Assembly: GCA_021779835.1 (NCBI GenBank)
Contig: JAJXZX010000005.1
Coordinates: 62,001-126,000 of the forward strand
From: Pseudomonadota bacterium
GTDB taxonomy: Bacteria > Pseudomonadota > Alphaproteobacteria > Rhodobacterales > Rhodobacteraceae
Length of the DNA: 64,000 bases
Direction: 5' to 3'
The position numbers and the translations under genes are program-made. Positions 54,623 to 63,828 of this stretch are shown one piece after another (within the stretch, counting starts at the first letter, position 1; the number at the start of each line of letters is the position of its first letter). The notes beneath the pieces were generated by a model that was given only the letters and a program-made list of their open reading frames with translations, did no database searches and was not told where the DNA came from.

Positions 54623-55747
54623 ATGGCCCTGTTCAACTTCCTCACCGGCGAGTTCATCGACGTCATCGCATGGACCGATGACACCCGCGACACCATGGTC
54701 TGGCGCTTTGAGCGTCAGGGCAACGCGATCAAATACGGCGCCAAGCTGACCGTGCGCGAAGGTCAAGCGGCGGTCTTCATCAACGAGGGTCAGTTGGCTG
54801 ACGTGTTCATCCCCGGCCTTTACCAGCTAGAGACCAACAACATGCCGATCCTGACCACGCTGCAACACTGGGATCACGGCTTTCAGTCGCCCTTCAAGGC
54901 AGAGGTCTATTTCGTCAACACCACCCGGTTCAACGATCAGAAGTGGGGCACGTCGAACCCGATCATCTGCCGCGACCCGGAATTCGGCCCGGTGCGCATT
55001 CGCGCCTTCGGCACCTACTCGATGCGCGTTTCCGACCCGGGAACCTTCCTGAAAGAGATCGTCGGCACCGATGGCGAATTCACCGCCGATGAAATTTCGA
55101 ACCAGATCCGCAATGTAATCGCGCAGGAATTCAGCCAGGTCATAGCAAAATCGAACATTCCGGTGTTGGACATGGCTGCCAACACCGCCGACCTTGGCAA
55201 GCTGGTGACGACTGCAATCAACCCGACGATTGCCGCCTACGGCCTTACGCTGCCAGAGTTCTATATCGAAAACGTCTCGCTGCCCGACGAGGTAGAAAAG
55301 GTGCTGGACAAGCGCACCTCGGTTGGGATTGCGGGGGATCTGTCCAAATACACCCAGTTTTCCGCCGCAGAGGCGATGACCGCGGCGGCGACCACACCCA
55401 ATTCCGGCATGGGGGCCGGGCTTGGCATGGGGATGGGCATGGGGATGGCGGGCCAGATGGCGCAGCAGGGCCCGTGGGGCGCCATGCCGCAGGCCACAGC
55501 CCCTGCCACCGCACCCGCCGCCCCCCCGCCACCGCCCGCCGAAAATGTCTGGCACGTTGCGGTGAACGGCACCACGACCGGCCCCTTCCCCGCCGCCACC
55601 TTGGCGCAAATGGTTGCCGCAGGCTCGTTCAGCGGCGCATCGCTGGTCTGGGCACCCGGCTTTGATGGCTGGAAACCCGCCTCTGGCGTCTCCGATCTTG
55701 CGCCCCTCTTCGTCGCCATGCCGCCGCCGCCCCCACCCGGAGCCTGA
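54623..55747 (+). CDS. SPFH/Band 7 protein with C-terminal GYF-like domain (YdjI-like)
   Basis: 374 residues. N-terminal ALFNFLTGEFIDVIAWTDDT and VREGQAAVFINEGQLADVF are typical of the virion-core/YdjI branch of SPFH. The Gly/Met-rich linker near 260-280 (GMGAGLGMGMGMGMAGQ) leads to a Pro/Ala stretch, and the last ~60 residues (ENVWHVAVNGTTTGPFPAAT) form a GYF_2-type domain. SPFH proteins organise membrane microdomains; the GYF-like module binds proline-rich segments. It lies between the DUF2927 and zinc-ribbon genes. Confidence 0.87.
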   Translation: MALFNFLTGEFIDVIAWTDDTRDTMVWRFERQGNAIKYGAKLTVREGQAAVFINEGQLADVFIPGLYQLETNNMPILTTLQHWDHGFQSPFKAEVYFVNTTRFNDQKWGTSNPIICRDPEFGPVRIRAFGTYSMRVSDPGTFLKEIVGTDGEFTADEISNQIRNVIAQEFSQVIAKSNIPVLDMAANTADLGKLVTTAINPTIAAYGLTLPEFYIENVSLPDEVEKVLDKRTSVGIAGDLSKYTQFSAAEAMTAAATTPNSGMGAGLGMGMGMGMAGQMAQQGPWGAMPQATAPATAPAAPPPPPAENVWHVAVNGTTTGPFPAATLAQMVAAGSFSGASLVWAPGFDGWKPASGVSDLAPLFVAMPPPPPPGA

Positions 55748-55751
55748 CCCC

Positions 55752-56861
55752 TTGCCCGACACCACCGCCGACACGCATTACAAATGCGAGCAATGCGGGG
55801 CAGAGCTGCGCTTTGCCCCCGGCCAAACCATGCTGGTCTGTGACCATTGCGGCCATAAACAGGCGATCCCCGATAGCGGCCCTGCGTCAATCTCGGAAAT
55901 CGCGTATCAAAGCGCGCTTGCCAACGCCCTGCCCCCCTCCGCGATGGAGGACGTGCGCAACTGCACCTGCCCATCGTGCGGGGCCTCGTTCTCGCTGCCG
56001 CCCGACGTCCACGCCTCGGTCTGCCCGTTTTGCGCGACGCCCGTCGTCGCGGATACCGGCGCTACGCGGCATTTCAAACCGCAGGCGGTGGTGCCCTTCA
56101 ATGTGACCGAACCGCAGGCGCGCCAATCCATGACGCAATGGCTGGGCCAGTTGTGGTTCGCGCCGGGCGGGCTGGTTGACTATGCCCGCAAGGGCCGCGC
56201 CATGTCGGGCATGTATGTGCCCTACTGGACCTTCGACGCCGCCACCCAGTCCCGCTATCGCGGCCAGCGTGGCGAATATTATTACGAGACCCAAACCGTG
56301 ATGGTCGAGGTCAACGGCCGCATGGAGCAGCGCGAGGAGCAGGTGCAAAGGATCGCGTGGTATCCCGTCTCGGGGCAAGTCGCGCGCAATTTTGACGATG
56401 TGCTGGTGATGGCCTCGACCAGCCTGCCGCGCCATTACATCGATGGGCTGCAACCCTGGGATCTGACCGCGCTCAAGCCCTATTCGCCCGACTACCTCGC
56501 CGGTTTCGGCGCCGAGGGCTATACCGTGGGGCTGGAAGAAGGTCACTCGATGGCGCGCACCATCATGGATGGCGTGATCCGTGACGATATCGCGCGCGAT
56601 ATTGGTGGCGACCAACAGCGGATCGAGGCGATGTCCACCGATGTCTCGGACGAGACGTTCAAGCATATCCTGCTGCCGATCTGGATGGCGGCCTACAAAT
56701 ACGGCGGCAAAACCTACCGCTTTGTCGTCAACGGCCAAACTGGCCGCGTGCAGGGCGAGCGTCCGTGGTCGAAATGGAAGATCGCCACCGCCGTCATCGC
56801 CGCCCTCATCGCGGCGGGGGCACTGGCCTATTACTACCAATACTGGCAAGCGACGCACTAG
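55752..56861 (+). CDS. Zinc-ribbon membrane protein (TFIIB-type zinc finger)
   Basis: 369 residues from the TTG at 55752 (no ATG is available; the SPFH stop is 5 bases upstream). Two zinc ribbons: CEQCGAELRF...VCDHCG near residues 12-34 and CPSCGASFSL...CPFCAT near 72-95. Then YVPYWTFDAATQSRYRGQRG and a conserved Trp/Tyr-rich core, ending in a single C-terminal membrane helix (after about residue 345). Such proteins are usually found next to the SPFH/YdjI gene. The function is unknown. Confidence 0.82.
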   Translation: MPDTTADTHYKCEQCGAELRFAPGQTMLVCDHCGHKQAIPDSGPASISEIAYQSALANALPPSAMEDVRNCTCPSCGASFSLPPDVHASVCPFCATPVVADTGATRHFKPQAVVPFNVTEPQARQSMTQWLGQLWFAPGGLVDYARKGRAMSGMYVPYWTFDAATQSRYRGQRGEYYYETQTVMVEVNGRMEQREEQVQRIAWYPVSGQVARNFDDVLVMASTSLPRHYIDGLQPWDLTALKPYSPDYLAGFGAEGYTVGLEEGHSMARTIMDGVIRDDIARDIGGDQQRIEAMSTDVSDETFKHILLPIWMAAYKYGGKTYRFVVNGQTGRVQGERPWSKWKIATAVIAALIAAGALAYYYQYWQATH

Positions 56862-56870
56862 GGCCCCCGG

Positions 56871-56898
56871 CCCGCGCCGCCATCGCCTGCGGCGCGGG
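56871..56898. terminator. Strong hairpin after the zinc-ribbon gene
   Basis: CCCGCGCCGC (56871-56880) and GCGGCGCGGG (56889-56898) form a perfect 10-base stem with an 8-base loop, 9 bases after the stop. No T-run follows, so Rho-independent activity is uncertain. It separates the membrane cluster from purC. Confidence 0.5.
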
Positions 56899-56916
56899 GA
56901 TCTCTGCCAACCCCTG

Positions 56917-56946
56917 TTGACATATCCCCCGCCCGCGCCCGATAGA
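56917..56946 (+). promoter_or_regulatory. Predicted purC promoter
   Basis: TTGACA (56917-56922), 18 bases, GATAGA (56941-56946), 31 bases before the purC GTG. The -35 is perfect and the -10 weak. Confidence 0.5.
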
Positions 56947-56977
56947 CGTCGCACCCCATCCGGAAAGGCCCCAGCCC

Positions 56978-57928
56978 GTGCGCATCCTCGATCACGCCAT
57001 CATCCCAGAGCTTCCCAACCCCTACTATGGCAAGGTGCGCGACAATTACGACCTGCCGGACGGACGCCGTATCATCATCTCGTCGGACCGAATCTCGGCC
57101 TTCGACCGCATCCTTGCCTGCATCCCGTGGAAGGGTCAGGTGCTGACCCAAACCGCACGCTTCTGGTTCGATGCCACCGCCGATATCTGCCCCAACCACG
57201 TCCTCGCCTACCCGGACCCTAACGTGGTGATCGGCAAGCGCCTGACCATTCTGCCGGTCGAAATCGTGGTGCGCGGCTATCTTGCAGGCACCACCGGCAC
57301 CTCGATCCTGACGCTGTATAGGAAGGGCGAACGGGTGATGTATGGCCACACCCTGCCCGACGGCCTGAAAGACAACGCAGCGCTGCCGACCCCGATCATC
57401 ACGCCGACCTCCAAGGCGTTTGACGGCGGCCATGACGAGCCGCTGACCCCCGCGCAGATCGTCGAGACCGGGCTTGTGACCCAAGCGCAGTGGGATCAGC
57501 TTTCCGCCTATGCACTGGCGCTTTTCGCGCGCGGTCAGGAAATGGCGCGTGCGCGGGGCCTGATCCTTGTCGATACAAAGTATGAATTCGGCACCGACGC
57601 CGAGGGGCGCATCCTGCTGGCCGACGAAATCCACACCCCCGATTCCAGCCGCTATTGGATCGCCGCCGGGTATCAGCCCGCCTTTGCCGCCGGCACCCGC
57701 CCGCCGAGCTTCGACAAGGATTTCATCCGCGCCTGGGTGGGGGAACGCTGCGACCCCTACAAAGGCCCGGTTCCCGAAATCCCGGCCGAGATGATCGAAA
57801 AGACCTCCAAGGTCTATATTCAGGCCTACGAGGCCATCACTGGCCAGACCTTCGTGCCGGATACCTCGGGCGCCACCCCGCTCGACCGCGTCCGCGCCAA
57901 CCTCGCGCCGTATTTCACCAAGGCCTGA
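56978..57928 (+). CDS. purC: Phosphoribosylaminoimidazole-succinocarboxamide synthase
   Basis: 316 residues, the long form of SAICAR synthase. [20 protein letters not shown], then [17 protein letters not shown] and [14 protein letters not shown] are diagnostic. It joins CAIR and aspartate in purine synthesis. The start is GTG at 56978 with GGAAAGG about 11 bases upstream. A predicted promoter lies just ahead. Confidence 0.95.
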   Translation: MRILDHAIIPELPNPYYGKVRDNYDLPDGRRIIISSDRISAFDRILACIPWKGQVLTQTARFWFDATADICPNHVLAYPDPNVVIGKRLTILPVEIVVRGYLAGTTGTSILTLYRKGERVMYGHTLPDGLKDNAALPTPIITPTSKAFDGGHDEPLTPAQIVETGLVTQAQWDQLSAYALALFARGQEMARARGLILVDTKYEFGTDAEGRILLADEIHTPDSSRYWIAAGYQPAFAAGTRPPSFDKDFIRAWVGERCDPYKGPVPEIPAEMIEKTSKVYIQAYEAITGQTFVPDTSGATPLDRVRANLAPYFTKA

Positions 57929-58027
57929 GCGCGCGGCATAGGAATTGCACAGGGCGGCGCGCAAATCCATTGCCCCCTCGCCGCCCCCGGATTATTGGTC
58001 GCGCTAACAATTAGGGAGAGACGACCA

Positions 58028-58951
58028 ATGATCCTGTCCTGCGGAGAAGCCCTGATCGACATGCTGCCGCGCACCACCACGCTGGGCGAGGCCGCCTTTG
58101 CCCCCTATGCCGGTGGCGCCGTATTCAACACCGCAATCGCCTTGGGCCGCCTTGGCGCGCCCGCCGGGTTCTTCACCGGGCTTTCCACCGACCTGATGGG
58201 CGAGGTGCTGACCAACACACTGGCCGCGTCCAACGTGGACACGACCTACTGCGCGCGCTCTGCTCGGCCTACCACACTCGCCTTCGTCAAGCTGGTCGAT
58301 GGCCACGCAACCTACGCGTTCTACGACGAAAATACCGCCGGGCGGCTTTTGTCGCGCGACGAGTTGCCCAGCCTGCCCGCCTCAATCTCCACCCTGTTCT
58401 TTGGTGGCATCAGTCTGGTGAACGACCCCGCCGCATCCAGCTACGAGGCGCTGATGACGCGCGAGGCCCCTGCCCGCGTCACCATGATCGACCCCAATAT
58501 CCGCCCCGGTTTCATCACCGATCAGGCTGACTACCGCGCCCGCATCGCGCGGATGATCGCGCTGGCGGATATCGTTAAACTGTCCGACGAAGACCTCGTC
58601 TGGCTTGAGGGCAAAGGCGAAACCGCAACGCTGGCGCGCGGTCTGCTGGCGCGGGGGCCGAAGATCGTTCTGATCACCGAAGGCGCCAAAGGGGCCACCG
58701 CCTATACCGCGCGCGACACCGTCTCTGTCGCGGCCCAAAAGGTCACCGTCGCGGATACCGTCGGCGCGGGTGATACGTTCAACGCGGGCGTGCTCGCCTC
58801 ACTGCACGCCCAGGGCGCGCTGACCAAAGCCACCATCGCCGCCGCCACACCCGACATGCTGCGCGCCGCGCTGACGCTTGGGGTGCGCGCCGCAGCCGTG
58901 ACCGTCAGCCGTGCCGGGGCCAACCCGCCTTGGGCGCGCGAGCTGGCCTGA
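58028..58951 (+). CDS. PfkB-family sugar kinase (fructokinase-like)
   Basis: 307 residues. The start [14 protein letters not shown], the substrate-side [15 protein letters not shown] and the PfkB signature [18 protein letters not shown] (catalytic Asp) are clear. The N-terminal pattern is closest to fructokinases, but other sugars cannot be excluded. It overlaps dtd by 1 base (TGATG). Confidence 0.87.
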   Translation: MILSCGEALIDMLPRTTTLGEAAFAPYAGGAVFNTAIALGRLGAPAGFFTGLSTDLMGEVLTNTLAASNVDTTYCARSARPTTLAFVKLVDGHATYAFYDENTAGRLLSRDELPSLPASISTLFFGGISLVNDPAASSYEALMTREAPARVTMIDPNIRPGFITDQADYRARIARMIALADIVKLSDEDLVWLEGKGETATLARGLLARGPKIVLITEGAKGATAYTARDTVSVAAQKVTVADTVGAGDTFNAGVLASLHAQGALTKATIAAATPDMLRAALTLGVRAAAVTVSRAGANPPWARELA

Positions 58952-59385
58952 TGCGCGCCGTTCTGCAACGCGTGACCCGCGCCTCGGTCGAGGTGGCGGG
59001 CGCGGAAATCGGCGCCATCGGTCCGGGGCTGCTGATCCTCGTCTGCGCCATGCAGGGTGATGATACCGCCAAGGCCGACGCGCTTGCCGCCAAAATCGCC
59101 AAGATGCGCATTTTCAAGGACGACGCCGGCAAGATGAACCTCAGCCTGCGCGACATTGCAGGGGCCGCGCTGGTGGTCAGCCAGTTCACCCTTGCCGCCG
59201 ACCTGCGCGGCAACCGCCCCGGCTTTTCCACCGCCGCCCCGCCCGACGAAGGCCGCCGCATCTACGAACATTTCGCGCAAGCGATGCGCAACGAAGGCGT
59301 GCCCGTCGCCACCGGCGAATTCGGCGCGGACATGGCGGTCAGCCTTGTCAATGACGGCCCGGTCACGATCTGGATGGACCAGTAA
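58951..59385 (+). CDS. dtd: D-aminoacyl-tRNA deacylase
   Basis: 144 residues. [20 protein letters not shown], then [20 protein letters not shown] (SQFTL motif) and the C-terminal [15 protein letters not shown] (NxGP motif) are complete. It removes D-amino acids from tRNA. The ATG overlaps the stop of the sugar kinase gene. Confidence 0.95.
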   Translation: MRAVLQRVTRASVEVAGAEIGAIGPGLLILVCAMQGDDTAKADALAAKIAKMRIFKDDAGKMNLSLRDIAGAALVVSQFTLAADLRGNRPGFSTAAPPDEGRRIYEHFAQAMRNEGVPVATGEFGADMAVSLVNDGPVTIWMDQ

Positions 59386-59475
59386 TCGCGGGGTTGAGGT
59401 GGGCCATTCTTTAGCCCAAACTCGGATCACAATCCCGTCAGCGCACCGTCAGCCGACGGATGCCAAGAGGAGGCC

Positions 59476-59772
59476 ATGAAACACCTGATAGCGCTCATCC
59501 TGATTTCCTTTGCCGCCGCGGCTCACGCCGACGGGGACGATCAGGATCGCGCGCGGGAAGCCTATGAACATCACGAGATCATGCCACTGGCCAAGATTCT
59601 CGCCGCGGTGAAGCGTACCTATGGCAACAATGTTGTAGATATCGAGTTTGAGGATCACAAAGGCCAAAAAGTTTACGAGTTCGAAATCATTGACCCGTCC
59701 GGTCAGGTTATCGAGGTGGTAATCGACGCCGCGACCGGCAAGCGCGTTGGCAATGAAGAGGAAAAGGACTGA
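59476..59772 (+). CDS. PepSY-domain periplasmic protein
   Basis: 98 residues. Signal peptide (cleavage near AHA-DGDD) and one PepSY domain: KILAAVKRTYGNNVVDIEFE, then YEFEIIDPSGQVIEVVIDA. It is probably a periplasmic modulator of the histidine kinase encoded two genes downstream, as in relatives of the FeuP/PhoP type. Its stop overlaps the response regulator start (TGATG). Confidence 0.87.
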   Translation: MKHLIALILISFAAAAHADGDDQDRAREAYEHHEIMPLAKILAAVKRTYGNNVVDIEFEDHKGQKVYEFEIIDPSGQVIEVVIDAATGKRVGNEEEKD

Positions 59773-60437
59773 TGCGCATCCTTGCTGTTGAAGATGACCC
59801 GCGCATCGCCGCAGACCTCAAATCCGCCCTGACCTCGGCAGGCTTCCTTGTCGAAAGCTGCGCCGACGGCGAGGATGCGTGGTTTCTGGGCGATACCGAA
59901 AATTACGACCTCATCGTTCTTGACCTTGGTCTGCCCAGCCTTGACGGCCTGACCGTCCTCAAACGCTGGCGCAAGGGCGGATGCGAGACGCCGGTGCTGA
60001 TCCTCACCGCGCGTGGCGCGTGGACCGAACGTGTTGAAGGCATCGACGCCGGCGCGGATGACTACCTGCCCAAGCCGTTCCGGATGGAGGAACTGGTCGC
60101 CCGCGCCCGTGCGCTGGTGCGGCGTTCGGCCGGTCGCGGCACCTCGATGCAGGCGCATGGGGGCCTCATGCTGGACGCGACCAAGATGGAGGTCACGCTG
60201 AACGGCGAACCGGTGCCTGCCTCGGCGCTGGAATACCGGCTGCTGTCCTACCTGATGCTGCACCGCGACCGCGTGCTGCCGCCGACCGAGATCCTTGAGC
60301 ATCTTTACGGCGACGAGGACGCGCGCGAAGCCAATGCGTTGGAGGCGCTGATCGCCCGGCTGCGCCGCAAGCTTGGCCCCGGCGTGATCGGCACCAGACG
60401 CGGCTTCGGCTATTTCCTTGAAAGCACGCCAGAGTGA
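59772..60437 (+). CDS. OmpR-family response regulator
   Basis: 221 residues. Receiver domain with the acidic pocket (VEDDPR), phosphorylated Asp51 in LIVLDLGLPSLDGL and Lys in DYLPKPFRMEEL. The C-terminal winged helix shows SALEYRLLSYLMLHRDRVLP and IGTRRGFGYFLES. Pairs with the adjacent kinase. It overlaps the kinase start by 4 bases. Confidence 0.93.
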   Translation: MRILAVEDDPRIAADLKSALTSAGFLVESCADGEDAWFLGDTENYDLIVLDLGLPSLDGLTVLKRWRKGGCETPVLILTARGAWTERVEGIDAGADDYLPKPFRMEELVARARALVRRSAGRGTSMQAHGGLMLDATKMEVTLNGEPVPASALEYRLLSYLMLHRDRVLPPTEILEHLYGDEDAREANALEALIARLRRKLGPGVIGTRRGFGYFLESTPE

Positions 60438-61777
60438 AACGCTGGTCGCTGCATCTGCGGCTTTTCGCGGCGGGCGCAGCTTCGGTGATCGCGGCGCTGG
60501 CGCTGGCCGCCTTCGGGCTGTCATTGCTGTTTGACGCCCATGTGCAACGTCGCGCCGTCGCAGATATGTCGATCCAGCTCGATCAAGTGCTGGGCGGCAT
60601 TGACCTTGATCCGGCAGGCCAGCTTGTCCTCGCCCGCCCGCTCAGCGATCCGCGTTTCCTCAGGCCGCTCAGCGGGCTTTACTGGCAAATCGACGTCAGG
60701 GACACCACCCTGCGCTCGCGGTCGTTGTGGGACTATACGCTGCCGCTGCCGTTCGACGAGCCGGTGGACGGCACCGTGCATATTCACGACATTCCCGGCC
60801 CGACAGGCAGCACCCTTCTGGTGCTGGAACGCCGCGTGCGCCTGCCACCGCGGCTTGGCAGCTATCCGGTTCGCATCGCCGTCGCGATGGACCGCGCCGA
60901 ACTCCGCGCCGAGGGGCAATCTTTCGTCAACGACATGGTGCCCTACCTTGCCCTGCTAGCCGCTTTCCTTATCGTTGCAGGCTGGGTGCAGGTCGCGGTC
61001 GGTCTGCGGCCGCTGGCCACCGTTGGTGCCCGCGTCGCCGCCGTCCGCTCTGGCCAATCCACCCGGCTGGGCGAAGATTTTCCGACCGAAGTGCGCCCGC
61101 TGGCGGGCGAGGTTGACGCGCTGATCGAGGCGCGAGAGAACGATGTCGTGCGCGCCCGTGCCCGCGCCGGGGATCTGGCGCATGGCCTGAAAACCCCGCT
61201 TCAGGCCCTTTATGGCGAGGCGGGCCGCCTGCGCGACAAGGGCGAATGCGAGGCAGCCAGCGCGATTGACGCCATCGCCGACGCCATGCACCGCCATGTT
61301 GACCGCGAGCTGACCCGCGCCCGCATCGCCTCGCGCGCGCCCAGCGCCAGTTGCGATACCGCCACCGCTGTCACCCGCGTCTTGTCCGTGGTGCGCCGCA
61401 CGCCGACCGGCGCGGGTGTTGCGTGGGATGTTGATGCGCCCTCTGCGCTTTTGGCGCGGATCGACACCGACGACCTGACCGAGGCCCTGGGCGCGCTGAT
61501 CGAAAACGCCGCCCGCCACGCCGCCTCTTGCGTGACCATCACCACTTACCGCCAGCCCGGCATTGTCGTCATGACCATTGCCGACGATGGCCCCGGCATC
61601 CCCGAAGACCGTATCGACGATCTGCTGACCCGTGGCGCACGTCTGGACACCAGTGGTCCGGGAACCGGCCTCGGCCTGTCGATCGCGTCGGAAATCGTCG
61701 AGGCGGTGGGCGGCACCCTGACCCTGCGCAACGGCGACCCGGGATTGGTCGCAAAACTGACCTTGCCAGAGGCGTAA
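60434..61777 (+). CDS. Sensor histidine kinase
   Basis: 447 residues from a GTG at 60434. TM1 at about 10-33, a periplasmic sensor of ~130 residues, TM2 at about 168-192, HAMP-like segment, His250 in DLAHGLKTPLQALYG, and the ATPase domain with ALIENAARHA, IADDGPGIPED and GTGLGLSIASEIV. It resembles PhoQ/FeuQ kinases, which respond to metals or envelope signals. The upstream PepSY protein is a likely sensor partner. Confidence 0.92.
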   Translation: MKRWSLHLRLFAAGAASVIAALALAAFGLSLLFDAHVQRRAVADMSIQLDQVLGGIDLDPAGQLVLARPLSDPRFLRPLSGLYWQIDVRDTTLRSRSLWDYTLPLPFDEPVDGTVHIHDIPGPTGSTLLVLERRVRLPPRLGSYPVRIAVAMDRAELRAEGQSFVNDMVPYLALLAAFLIVAGWVQVAVGLRPLATVGARVAAVRSGQSTRLGEDFPTEVRPLAGEVDALIEARENDVVRARARAGDLAHGLKTPLQALYGEAGRLRDKGECEAASAIDAIADAMHRHVDRELTRARIASRAPSASCDTATAVTRVLSVVRRTPTGAGVAWDVDAPSALLARIDTDDLTEALGALIENAARHAASCVTITTYRQPGIVVMTIADDGPGIPEDRIDDLLTRGARLDTSGPGTGLGLSIASEIVEAVGGTLTLRNGDPGLVAKLTLPEA

Positions 61778-61956
61778 ACGTCAGCCTCGCGTCAGCGTGA
61801 GTGCACCATAGAGACGCAAGGCGCAATTCCCGGCGCCCAATCGGCCCGGTGCCCCCAAGCAACCGGGCCCGGCCCGCCATCCGTCCCCAATGCGGCTGGC
61901 GGGCCACCCCAGTCCTCACGGAACCGCGCGATACCCGACTTGCGGGGCAAACGACG

Positions 61957-63795
61957 TCAGGTCGCCCCCCTCAGCGCGCGCAACGCGTTCAGGATCACCG
62001 CGACATCGATCGCCTCCTGCATCAGCGCGCCCTGAACGGGCGAGATCATCCCAAGCGCGGCGGCCACCATCCCCGCAACCGATAACCCGATACCCACAAC
62101 CACGCTTTGCCTTGCAATTCCAAGCGCTTGTCGCGCGATCTTCAGCGCGGGCAGGATGCGGTCGAGCCGATCAACAAGCAGCACGACATCGGCCGCCTCG
62201 GCGCTGGCCGCCGCGCCACGCGCGCCCATCGCCACACCCAGATCGGCCGCCGCCAGCGCGGGCGCGTCGTTGACGCCGTCACCGATCATCATCACCCGGC
62301 CATGCGCCCTTTCCGTCACCACCACGGCGATCTTGCGCTCTGGCGTCAGGCCCGCATGAACCGCATCAAAGCCAAGCCCCTCCACGATCGCCTCAGCCAC
62401 CTCAGGCCGGTCGCCGGTTGCCAGCACGATCCGCGTCACGCCCAAGGCGCGCAAGCCCGCCAACAGTTCCGTTGTCCCGACGCGCAATTGGTCGGCAAGG
62501 ATCAATTCCCCGACCCAGCGCCCGTCTACCGCCACGGCAACCGTGACCGCACCCGGACCGCCGCCAGCCTGCGGCGCCTCGGCCAGACCCAACCGCCCGA
62601 CAACAAACCCACGCCCGCCGACGATGACCGCCTTGCCGTCCACGCTCCCTTCCAGCCCTTCGCCAGCGGTCTCGACCACATCTTCGGGCCGCGACAACGC
62701 CATGCCCCGCGCCCGCGCCTCGGTCACCAGCGTTTCGGCAATCGTATGACGCGAGGCCTGGTCGAGCGACGCGGCCAGCCGCAACACCTCATCGGCCGCG
62801 ATGCCATCCGCCACCAACGTCTCGATCAAGCGCGGCTGGCCGTCGGTCAGCGTGCCGGTCTTATCCACCACCAGACCACGCACCGAGGCCAGCACCTCCA
62901 GCGCCTTGCCGCCCTTGATCAAGATCCCCTGCCCCGCCGCCTGACTTAACCCCGCCACCAGCGCCACCGGCACCGCGAGGATCAACGGGCACGGGGTCGC
63001 CACCACCAGCACCGCCACCGCCCGGATCGGATCGCCGCTGATCGCCCATGCCGCCAAGGCGAGCGCCACCGTCACCAGCAAGAACCCCATCGCATAGCGG
63101 TCCGCCAGCCGTGCCATCGGCGCCCGCACGCCCTGCGCCTGCTGCACCAGCCGCACGATGCCCGCAAAGGTGCTGTCCGCCGCCGTCTGCGAGGCGGTCA
63201 GGTCGAACGGATCGCCAACCGAGGTCGCCCCGCTCATCACCGCCGCACCTGTCTCGTGGCGTTGCGGCAGCGACTCGCCGGTCAGCGCCGAAAGGTCGAG
63301 CATTCCGACCCCAAGCGCCACAAGCCCATCGACCGGCACGACATCGCCTCGGCGGATCAACAGGCGATCGCCGGGCGCAATCGCCTCCAGCGGCACGTCC
63401 TCCAGCCCGCCGTCGCGGTGGCGCATAGCGCGACGCGGCACCTTGGACAACAGCGCCGTCATCTCGCGCCGCGCGCGCCGTTCGGCAAAGGCCTCAAGCG
63501 CCTGTCCGCCGGAATACATCAAGGCCACCACCGCCGCCGCGAGCGTCTGGTCAAAGATCAGCGCCGCACTCATCGACAGCGCCGCTACGACATCCAGCCC
63601 CATATCGCCGCGCCGAAGGCTGGTGACGATCTCCACCAGCAGCATCGCCAGAACCGGCAGCGTGGCCGCGGTCCAAAGCCAAACCGCCGCCTCGCCCTGC
63701 CCCAAGGCACGCGCCAAAAGCCCGCCGAGCAGCCCAGCCAGCGCCACCCCGATAAGGACCGGCCGCACCGCCTTTTGAAATCCGCCCAGCGTCAT
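61957..63795 (-). CDS. Heavy-metal P1B-type ATPase without N-terminal metal domain
   Basis: 612 residues from the ATG at 63795. TGES in LSALTGESLPQ, membrane metal site CPC in VVATPCPLILAV, phosphorylation site VVDKTGTLTDG and hinge MMIGDGVNDAPAL are present. No HMA domain and no CxxC at the N-terminus. The nucleotide-domain SEHP motif, which binds ATP in this family, reads ASRHTIAE, so the Pro is Thr. The substrate may be Zn/Cd/Co rather than Cu, but this is open. The 33-base gap to the upstream permease gene suggests one transcript. Confidence 0.87.
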   Translation of the reverse strand: MTLGGFQKAVRPVLIGVALAGLLGGLLARALGQGEAAVWLWTAATLPVLAMLLVEIVTSLRRGDMGLDVVAALSMSAALIFDQTLAAAVVALMYSGGQALEAFAERRARREMTALLSKVPRRAMRHRDGGLEDVPLEAIAPGDRLLIRRGDVVPVDGLVALGVGMLDLSALTGESLPQRHETGAAVMSGATSVGDPFDLTASQTAADSTFAGIVRLVQQAQGVRAPMARLADRYAMGFLLVTVALALAAWAISGDPIRAVAVLVVATPCPLILAVPVALVAGLSQAAGQGILIKGGKALEVLASVRGLVVDKTGTLTDGQPRLIETLVADGIAADEVLRLAASLDQASRHTIAETLVTEARARGMALSRPEDVVETAGEGLEGSVDGKAVIVGGRGFVVGRLGLAEAPQAGGGPGAVTVAVAVDGRWVGELILADQLRVGTTELLAGLRALGVTRIVLATGDRPEVAEAIVEGLGFDAVHAGLTPERKIAVVVTERAHGRVMMIGDGVNDAPALAAADLGVAMGARGAAASAEAADVVLLVDRLDRILPALKIARQALGIARQSVVVGIGLSVAGMVAAALGMISPVQGALMQEAIDVAVILNALRALRGAT

Positions 63796-63828
63796 GTCAG
63801 AACCCCGCACCCCGCGCGCGGGGCCAAA

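Noticed and set aside
61850-61920. GGCCCGCCA/TGGCGGGCC inverted pair between the kinase and ATPase genes as terminator
   Set aside because: The loop is about 17 bases and there is no T-run on either strand; it may be incidental in GC-rich DNA.
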